DNA of 6,614 nucleotides. Source: Solirubrobacteraceae bacterium. Lineage in GTDB: Bacteria > Actinomycetota > Thermoleophilia > Solirubrobacterales > Solirubrobacteraceae. The position numbers and the translations under genes are program-made. Under the pieces are notes generated by a model. It saw only the letters and a list, made by a program, of their open reading frames with translations. It made no database searches and was not told the DNA's origin. Of this stretch, positions 1 through 5,068 are shown one piece after another. The DNA lies in NCBI GenBank assembly GCA_025935735.1, contig JAICUS010000349.1:1-6614 (forward strand), given 5' to 3'. How positions within the stretch are numbered: the first letter of the stretch is position 1; every line of letters begins with the position of its first letter.

Positions 1-1
1 G

Positions 2-679
2 CCGGGCATCATCGGGCTGCTGCTCGCCGCACCGCTGGTCAGCCAGCTCGAGCACGGCACGCACCGGCTGGACTGGACGCAGAGCATCACCCGCCGCCGC
101 TGGCTGGCCGGCAAGCTCGGCCTGGCGGTCGCCACGGCCGTCGCCGCCGCCGTCGTCCTGACGCTGCTCATCACCTGGTGGCGGGCGCCGTTCGTCCACT
201 TCCAGGGCCGCGTCAGCAACACCACCTACGACTCCGAGGGCACCGTCGTGGGCGCCTACGCCGTCTTCGCGCTCGGCCTGGCCGCGGCCGTCGGCGCCGT
301 GTGGCGGCGCGCGGTGCCGTCGTTCGTGGTGGCGTTCGCCGCGTATTTCGCCACGCGGCTGTTCGTCGACACGTTCCTGCGCCAGCGGCTCGTCACGCCG
401 GTCAGCCGCACCTACCCCCTTAAGGGCGGCCCCGACCTCAACACCGCCTGGGTCCTCTCGCAGAACCCGGTCGGCCTCCACGGGCAGGCGATCAAGGGCA
501 TCTCCTGCCCGCACAACGCCGGCGGCCCGTGCCAGCTCGCGCAGCCGTTCGACAAGATGCACGTCGTCTTCCACCCGGCGAGCCACTTCTGGGCGCTCCA
601 GATCCGCGAGACCGCGCTGTTCGGCCTGACCGGGCTGGCCCTGCTCGGCTTCGCCGCCTGGTGGACGGCCCGCTCCTGA
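2..679 (+). CDS. ABC-2 type transporter permease, C-terminal part (5' end outside window)
   Basis: This is a partial gene, open at the left edge; 225 residues are visible before the TGA at 677-679. It probably forms the membrane-spanning part of an exporter whose ATPase would be encoded nearby, outside the window. In order, the visible fragment has a hydrophobic stretch at its start, then a cytoplasmic-type segment reading QLEHGTHRLDWTQSITRRRW. That segment matches the charged loop typical of actinobacterial ABC-2 permeases (family consensus roughly LE.GT.R..WTQS.TR.RW). Hydrophobic helices follow at about residues 40-61, 82-102, 104-127 and 206-223. A polar, probably extracytoplasmic region of about 75 residues (128-203) has two cysteines. 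The ending, FWALQ then ETALF and a last helix, also fits the family. The transported substrate cannot be read from the sequence. The gene converges on the protease, with only 10 bases between stop codons. Confidence 0.82.
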   Translation, partial: PGIIGLLLAAPLVSQLEHGTHRLDWTQSITRRRWLAGKLGLAVATAVAAAVVLTLLITWWRAPFVHFQGRVSNTTYDSEGTVVGAYAVFALGLAAAVGAVWRRAVPSFVVAFAAYFATRLFVDTFLRQRLVTPVSRTYPLKGGPDLNTAWVLSQNPVGLHGQAIKGISCPHNAGGPCQLAQPFDKMHVVFHPASHFWALQIRETALFGLTGLALLGFAAWWTARS

Positions 680-689
680 GCTTCGCCGG

Positions 690-1823
690 TCAGCGCCCGC
701 GGACCGCCCGCCGCGCGAAGACGGTCCAGTCGCCGCTCGCGTTGTGCGCGGTGACGGTGCAGGTGACCTGGCGGCCGTGGGGCGGCACGAGCGTCCGGTG
801 CGTCGCTCCGCGCAGCGGCCTCATGAGCGGCTGCAGCAGCTTCGTGGGCGTGGTGAGCACGCGGGTGCCCGCGTTCTCGTAGCCGCGGGACGCGATGCCC
901 CAGCGGTACGAGAGCTTGGCGTGCGAGCCCGTGAAGTGCGGCCCGTGGCAGGTCAGCCGGCGCTTGCCGGTGATCCGCCCCGGGTGCGTCGAGCGGGGGG
1001 CGAAGACCGGCGTCGGGTCGGCGATGAACGCGCCGAACGACGCCACCCGCATCGCCACGTCGGGCAGCCGCGCCTGGCCGCACTCGTTGTTCTTGACCTC
1101 GGAGCCCCAGCTCGTGATGCCGATCTGCACCGGCCCGGGGGCGAGCACCGGGCCGCCGCTGTCGCCGCTGCAGGCCTGGACCGGCGTCGTGTCCGCGGTC
1201 AGATCCGCCGTGCAGATCTCGCTCGTGTTGACCGCGTATGGGTAGGCCTTCAGGCAGTCCGCGCGGCTGATCAGCGACAGCGACCCCACCTGCAGCGGAG
1301 CGGTCGGCGTCGGCATGATCACCGTCCCCGGCTTGGGGTGGCGGATGATGTGCAGCGGCATCTTGAGCCCGTAGCCGAGCAGGCTCACCGCCGGGTCCAC
1401 GGGCTCGGCGCCGAGCGGCACGGGCGTGACGCCGGTCACCGGCTTGGCCAGGACGATCACGCCCACGTCGAAGTGCGCCGTGGCGTTGATCGGCGACTTG
1501 TGGGCGAACGGGAACTGCAGCGAGAAGCGCGGGTGCAGCACCAGGCCCTTGACGGCGCGGACCGGCACGCCCGGGTCGTCCAGCCGGTTGCTCGACCTTG
1601 CGCCCACCCGGACGCCCACGTCGCCGAGCTGCTGGCCGTCGAGGCAGTGCGCCGCGGTCAGCACGCGGTCGGGCGCGACCAGCGTCCCGGTGCAGATGCC
1701 GCCGACGTCGACGATGAACGGGAAGGCGGCCGGGTCGGCGTCGGCGCCGCCGGACACCGCCTCGGCGGGCGCCGCGAGCGCGAGGAACAGGACCACGGGC
1801 AACAGGACGCGAGTGCGAGGCAT
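690..1823 (-). CDS. Secreted trypsin-like (S1 family) serine protease with C-terminal Ig-like domain
   Basis: A 377-residue extracellular serine endopeptidase of chymotrypsin fold. Residues 1-22 form a signal peptide (MPRTR, hydrophobic core, AEA cleavage site). The predicted mature protein starts VSGG, equivalent to the IVGG N-terminus of active S1 enzymes. The catalytic triad is visible: His59 in TAAHC, Asp119 in FDVGVIVL and Ser222 in GDSGGP. Cysteine pairs 44/60, 190/204 and 218/248 correspond to the three conserved S1 disulfides. The protease domain ends near residue 268. Residues 285-377 resemble an Ig-like domain, with Cys292 and Cys355 flanking a YRWG segment and ending CTVTAHNASG. 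It is longer than a bare S1 domain (about 230 residues) because of this tail. The residue six before the catalytic Ser, which sets S1 specificity, is Gln216 rather than the Asp of trypsin, so trypsin-like cleavage is doubtful. The ATG at 1823 is the only good start in this frame ahead of the signal peptide; no strong Shine-Dalgarno is seen. The gene diverges from the GH3 gene. Confidence 0.93.
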   Translation of the reverse strand: MPRTRVLLPVVLFLALAAPAEAVSGGADADPAAFPFIVDVGGICTGTLVAPDRVLTAAHCLDGQQLGDVGVRVGARSSNRLDDPGVPVRAVKGLVLHPRFSLQFPFAHKSPINATAHFDVGVIVLAKPVTGVTPVPLGAEPVDPAVSLLGYGLKMPLHIIRHPKPGTVIMPTPTAPLQVGSLSLISRADCLKAYPYAVNTSEICTADLTADTTPVQACSGDSGGPVLAPGPVQIGITSWGSEVKNNECGQARLPDVAMRVASFGAFIADPTPVFAPRSTHPGRITGKRRLTCHGPHFTGSHAKLSYRWGIASRGYENAGTRVLTTPTKLLQPLMRPLRGATHRTLVPPHGRQVTCTVTAHNASGDWTVFARRAVRGR

Positions 1824-1943
1824 CCGACGAGTGTGGGAGCCGCCGGGCGGGGTTTCGATCCGGGAGGCACCCTGAACTTTGCGTGCCGTAGGATGCGCTT
1901 TCAGTTCCGCAACGCTCCGGCGGGCTCACGGGAGGGAGACGTC
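1824..1943. promoter_or_regulatory. Divergent intergenic region carrying promoters for protease (-) and GH3 (+)
   Basis: This 120-base gap lies between the divergently read protease and glycoside hydrolase, so it must hold both start signals unless transcription enters from elsewhere. On +, TAGGAT at 1889-1894 fits an actinobacterial -10 hexamer (TANNNT) and would leave a 5' leader of roughly 40 bases; no good -35 lies at the expected distance. On -, TTGCGG (complement of 1907-1912) followed 16 bases later by TACGGC is a weak -35/-10 pair. I see no clear operator palindrome. Placement of the elements is inference. Confidence 0.4.
1931..1937 (+). promoter_or_regulatory. Shine-Dalgarno site of the GH3 gene
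   Basis: GGAGGGA lies six bases before the ATG at 1944. This fixes the start of the glycoside hydrolase: the same frame stays open far upstream, to 744 and into DNA opposite the protease, but only the ATG at 1944 has a ribosome site and is followed by a signal peptide. Confidence 0.8.
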
Positions 1944-4505
1944 ATGCGAACACTGCTGGTGGCGGCGGCCGCGGCCGCCGTACTGCTCGGCGCGCCGGCG
2001 GTGGCGCGCGCGCAAGGCGAGCCGTTCCGGGACCCCTCGCTGCCGCAGTCCGCGCGCATCGACGACCTGATGGGCCGGCTCACCGTCGACGAGAAGATCT
2101 CGCTGCTGCACCAGTACGAGCCGGCCATCCCGCGGCTGGGCATCGGCGTCTTGAAGGCGGGCACGGAGGCGCTGCACGGCGTCGCCTGGTCAAACGACTA
2201 CAACCACAGTGGCGACGTGGTCACGGCCCACGCGACCACGTACCCCCAGGCGATCGGGCTCGCGAGCACGTGGGATCCCGCGCTGCTGCACCAGGTCGGC
2301 TCGGCGGTCGGCGACGAGGCGCGCGGCCTGCACGCGCAGAACCCGACGGTGTGGGGGCTGAACCTGTGGGCGCCGGTGGTCAACCTGCTGCGCGACCCGC
2401 GCTGGGGCCGCAACGAGGAGGGCTACTCGGAGGACCCGACGCTGACCTCGGCGATGGCCACCGCGTACGGCTCGGGGATGGAGGGCGACGACCCGGACCA
2501 CCTCAAGGCGGCGCCTACGCTCAAGCACTTCCTCGCCTACAACAACGAGGCGGGCCGCGACGTGACGTCGTCTGAGGTCCCGCCGCGCGTGCTGCACGAG
2601 TACGACGAGCAGGCGTTCGAGCCGACGCTGCGCGCGGGCGCGGCGACGGGCGTGATGGCGTCCTACAACCTGCTCAACGGGCGACCGATGACCGTCAGCC
2701 CGCTGCTGAACGAGATCCGCGCGTGGTCGCCCCGGCCGCTGTTCAACGTCAGCGACGCGTTCGCCCCGTACAACCTCACCGGCTCCCAGCACTACTTCGC
2801 CACCCAGCCCGAGGCCGACGCGGCGATGTTCCGCGCCGGGATCGACGCCTACGTGGCCGACAACAACAACCCGGCGCCGATGATCGCCGCGGTCAAGCAG
2901 GCGCTCGCGGCCGGCTACATGACCATGGCCGACGTCGAGCGCGCGGACCGCCACGCGCTGAGCATCCGCTTCCGGCTCGGCGAGTTCGACCCGGGTGGCG
3001 GCCCCTACGGCTCGATCGGCCCGGAGGCGGTCAACGCGCCGGCGCACCAGCAGCTCGCGCGCCGCACGGCCGACGAGGCGGCCGTGCTGCTCAAGAACGA
3101 CCGGCGCACGCTGCCGCTGGACGCCTCCCGCGTGCATCGCGTCGCGGTGGTCGGGCCGCTGTCGCAGACGGTGTACTCGGACTGGTACGGCGGGCAGCCG
3201 CCGTACGTCGTCACACCCGCCGCTGGGATCGGCGAGCGCGCGGCGGTCACCACGTCCGAGGGCGTGGACCGCATCGCGCTGGCCGACGCGGCGACCGGGC
3301 GCTACGTGACCTCGACGGCCGACGCCGTCTCCGCCACCGCGGACTCCCCCACCGGCGCGGCGCAGTTCGACGTCTTCGACTGGGGCCAGGGCGTCGTGAC
3401 CCTGCGCAACGTGGCCACCGGCAAGGTCATGGGCTACGACGGCGGCCGCTTCGTCACGCGCGACAGCCAGCCGAACGGCTGGTACGTCCAGCAGCAGTTC
3501 AAGCTCGAGCCGCAGCCGGACGGCAGCTACGTCATCCGCTACGCCGGCTACGAGACGACCGAGAGCTGGTTCGGCTCCAACGTGTACGTCACGGTCGGGT
3601 CCGACGGCCGGCTCGGGCTCGGCGCATCCACGCCCGCGGGCGCCGCCCGCTTCGCCAAGACGACGGTGCGCAGCGGCATCGCCGACGCCGTGGCGGCCGC
3701 GAAGGGCGCCGACGCCGCGGTCGTCGTGGTCGGCAGCATGCCGTTCATCAACGGCCGCGAGGCGCACGACCGCACCTCGATGGCGCTGGCCGAAGGGCAG
3801 GCGAAGCTGGTCGACGCCGTCCGCGCGGCGAACCCGCGCACGATCATGGTGCTGGAGACGAGCTATCCGGACACGATCGGCGCCGAGCAGGCGTCGGTGC
3901 CGGCGATCCTCTGGACCACCCACGCCGGCCAGGAGACGGGCCACGCCCTGGCCGACGTGCTGTTCGGCGACTACGACCCCGCGGGGCGGCTGACCCAGAC
4001 CTGGTACCGCTCGGAGTCCGACCTGCCGGGCATCCTCGACTACGACGTCATCGGGTCGCACGAGACCTACCAGTACTTTCGCGGCCGCCCGCTCTACGCG
4101 TTCGGGCACGGCCTCTCCTACACGACGTTCCGCTACGGCGGGATCCGGCTGCGCCCGCACGTCGCCGGCCGGCACGACGTCGTCCGCGCGCTCGTGCGGG
4201 TGACGAACACGGGGCGGCGCGCCGGCGACGAGGTCGTCCAGCTCTACACGCGCCGGCGCGGCTCGCGCGTCGTGGAGCCGCTGAAGACGCTGCGCGCCTT
4301 CGCGCGCGTGTACCTGCGGCCCGGCGAGACGCGCCTGGTGGCGCTCTCGTTCAAGGCGTCGGACCTGTCCATCTGGGACGTCGCCCGCGACCGCTGGGCG
4401 CTCGAGCGCGGCCCGGTCGACGTCATGGCCGGCGGCGCGTCCGACGACCTGCCCGCCCGGACCGCGCTCTACGTGCGCGGCGAGGTGATCCGGCCCGGCG
4501 GCTAG
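1944..4505 (+). CDS. Secreted glycoside hydrolase family 3 enzyme (beta-xylosidase/beta-glucosidase type) with inserted beta-trefoil-like domain
   Basis: An 853-residue exo-acting retaining hydrolase expected to remove terminal beta-linked sugars from oligosaccharides outside the cell. Residues 1-23 are a signal peptide (MRTLL, alanine-rich core, ARA|Q cleavage); no lipobox is present. The GH3 N-terminal barrel spans about 30-345, with DPRWGRNEEGYSEDP (151-165), KHFLAYNNE (from Lys194) and the nucleophile Asp271 in NVSDAF. The C-terminal alpha/beta domain spans about 365-730. Glu606 in GREAHDR is the likely acid/base, by position relative to the E..DR motif of xylosidase-like members. The domain ends at YAFGHGLSYTTF. 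A fibronectin III-like domain closes the protein (about 742-853). Residues 441-574 are an insertion of three repeats of roughly 40 residues, best read as a fascin-like beta-trefoil, possibly sugar-binding. The exact substrate cannot be decided; barrel motifs favour the xylosidase-like branch. It reads away from the protease, with no gene in the same operon upstream. Confidence 0.93.
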   Translation: MRTLLVAAAAAAVLLGAPAVARAQGEPFRDPSLPQSARIDDLMGRLTVDEKISLLHQYEPAIPRLGIGVLKAGTEALHGVAWSNDYNHSGDVVTAHATTYPQAIGLASTWDPALLHQVGSAVGDEARGLHAQNPTVWGLNLWAPVVNLLRDPRWGRNEEGYSEDPTLTSAMATAYGSGMEGDDPDHLKAAPTLKHFLAYNNEAGRDVTSSEVPPRVLHEYDEQAFEPTLRAGAATGVMASYNLLNGRPMTVSPLLNEIRAWSPRPLFNVSDAFAPYNLTGSQHYFATQPEADAAMFRAGIDAYVADNNNPAPMIAAVKQALAAGYMTMADVERADRHALSIRFRLGEFDPGGGPYGSIGPEAVNAPAHQQLARRTADEAAVLLKNDRRTLPLDASRVHRVAVVGPLSQTVYSDWYGGQPPYVVTPAAGIGERAAVTTSEGVDRIALADAATGRYVTSTADAVSATADSPTGAAQFDVFDWGQGVVTLRNVATGKVMGYDGGRFVTRDSQPNGWYVQQQFKLEPQPDGSYVIRYAGYETTESWFGSNVYVTVGSDGRLGLGASTPAGAARFAKTTVRSGIADAVAAAKGADAAVVVVGSMPFINGREAHDRTSMALAEGQAKLVDAVRAANPRTIMVLETSYPDTIGAEQASVPAILWTTHAGQETGHALADVLFGDYDPAGRLTQTWYRSESDLPGILDYDVIGSHETYQYFRGRPLYAFGHGLSYTTFRYGGIRLRPHVAGRHDVVRALVRVTNTGRRAGDEVVQLYTRRRGSRVVEPLKTLRAFARVYLRPGETRLVALSFKASDLSIWDVARDRWALERGPVDVMAGGASDDLPARTALYVRGEVIRPGG
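3261..3665 (+). other. Inserted fascin/beta-trefoil-like module inside the GH3 protein (about residues 440-574)
   Basis: This segment interrupts the GH3 C-terminal domain between the TPAAGIGERAAVTTSEG strand region and the helix beginning SGIADAVAAAKGADA, which are adjacent in ordinary family members. Three similar units are visible: each opens with a hydrophobic strand (IALADAATGRYV, VTLRNVATGKVM, YVIRYAGYE) and closes with a Phe-containing strand (QFDVF at 474-478, QFKLEP at 518-523, RFAKT at 569-573). Threefold units of about 40 residues with TGRYV or TGKVM turns fit a beta-trefoil of fascin or ricin-B type. Sugar or actin-like binding is not shown; a carbohydrate-binding role is inferred from the host enzyme. 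Confidence 0.6.
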
Positions 4506-4551
4506 TCGAACGTCGGCGCTCCCGGCAGCCGCGAGCCCGTCGGACCGCCGC

Positions 4552-4594
4552 GCGTGTCGCCTGCGTCGGGCTGAGGCCGACAAACCCGACACGC
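4552..4594 (+). terminator. Nested inverted repeats downstream of GH3, possible terminator
   Basis: An outer inverted repeat, GCGTGTCG (4552-4559) with CGACACGC (4587-4594), encloses an inner one, GTCGG (4565-4569) with CCGAC (4577-4581). An alternative pairing, GTCGGG (4565-4570) with CCCGAC (4585-4590), would exclude the outer stem. It begins 46 bases after the GH3 stop. There is no T-run after it, so a factor-independent terminator of the classical kind is not supported. The rest of the 4506-4690 spacer shows nothing clear beyond a short palindrome CCCGCGCGGG at 4625-4634. Confidence 0.35.
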
Positions 4595-4690
4595 ACCGCG
4601 GCGGGGGTAACGCTTCGGCAAGGGCCCGCGCGGGTCAGCCGCCGGACAGGGCTGGGCCGGGTCTCATCATCGCGGCGCAGGCTCGATGAC

Positions 4691-5068
4691 ATGCCGATCC
4701 AGACGTTGCGGGATCGCCATCCGTCCGTCCTGCTCGGCGCGCGGGAGGACGCGCGCAGCATCACGCTGGACAAGCTGATCGTGCCCGGCGGCTGCCGCGG
4801 CCGCGGGCTCGGCAGCGCGCTGATGCGCGACCTGCTCGCCTACGCCGACCGCCAGGGAAAGCAGGTCCGGCTGACGCCGAGCGGCGCCTACGGCGGCGCG
4901 CCGCGCCGGCTGCGCCGCTTCTACGCGCGCTTCGGGTTCGTGCGCAACGAGGGCGCGCAGCGCGATCCCGCCTGCGGGGAGAGCATGTACCGCAACCCGA
5001 GAGGCCGGCCGCCGCGCCATGGCGGCCGGCCCCCGCGGACCCCTACGGGTTCGTGGTCGAGAGCGTGA
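4691..5068 (+). CDS. Small GNAT-family N-acetyltransferase
   Basis: A 125-residue cytoplasmic protein of the GCN5-related N-acetyltransferase fold, which moves an acetyl group from acetyl-CoA to an amine. A strand (ITLDKLIVP, 24-32) leads into the acetyl-CoA pyrophosphate loop RGRGLG (36-41, pattern RxxGxG) and its helix (SALMRDLLAYADRQG). These are followed by VRLTPS (59-64) and the motif-B stretch RRFYARFGFVRNEG (75-88). The ending ESMYRNP matches compact GNATs, often met in phage and bacterial genomes, that finish at about this point. The last 20 or so residues (Arg104 onward, rich in Arg, Pro and Gly) are encoded by a GC hairpin and its flank and look like a non-conserved extension. The ATG at 4691 gives the usual short N-terminus, but no good ribosome site precedes it. 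The acceptor is unknown. The 3' end overlaps the opposing gene by 26 bases. Confidence 0.8.
   Translation: MPIQTLRDRHPSVLLGAREDARSITLDKLIVPGGCRGRGLGSALMRDLLAYADRQGKQVRLTPSGAYGGAPRRLRRFYARFGFVRNEGAQRDPACGESMYRNPRGRPPRHGGRPPRTPTGSWSRA
5003..5031. terminator. Perfect 11-bp GC hairpin at convergent gene ends
   Basis: GGCCGGCCGCC (5003-5013), a 7-base loop, then GGCGGCCGGCC (5021-5031) form a perfect stem of 11 G:C pairs. It lies inside the last codons of the acetyltransferase and 12 bases beyond the stop of the opposing gene, where a bidirectional terminator would be expected. No T-tract follows on either strand, which is common in high-GC actinobacteria, so function as a terminator is inferred from shape and place. 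Confidence 0.6.

Noticed and set aside
680..689. Possible terminator between the permease and protease
   Set aside because: Only 10 bases separate the stops and no convincing stem was found in or next to them.
412..1929. A 505-codon - frame covering the protease in another frame
   Set aside because: Composition is Arg/Ala/Pro-rich with no motifs; the true frame shows a full catalytic triad and disulfides.
744..1943. N-terminal extension of the GH3 frame upstream of 1944
   Set aside because: It lies opposite the protease, is low-complexity Arg/Ala sequence, and would place the signal peptide internally. The ribosome site and signal peptide support the ATG at 1944.
2190..4592. An 800-codon open frame on - opposite the GH3 gene
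   Set aside because: Translation is dominated by Arg, Ala, Val and Gly with no domain motifs, and it mirrors the GH3 codons. It is an antisense shadow of a high-GC gene.
2723..4690. Long + frame running through GH3 DNA into the acetyltransferase
   Set aside because: The part before 4691 is Arg-rich shadow sequence in a different frame from GH3. Only the part from the ATG at 4691 has recognisable protein motifs.
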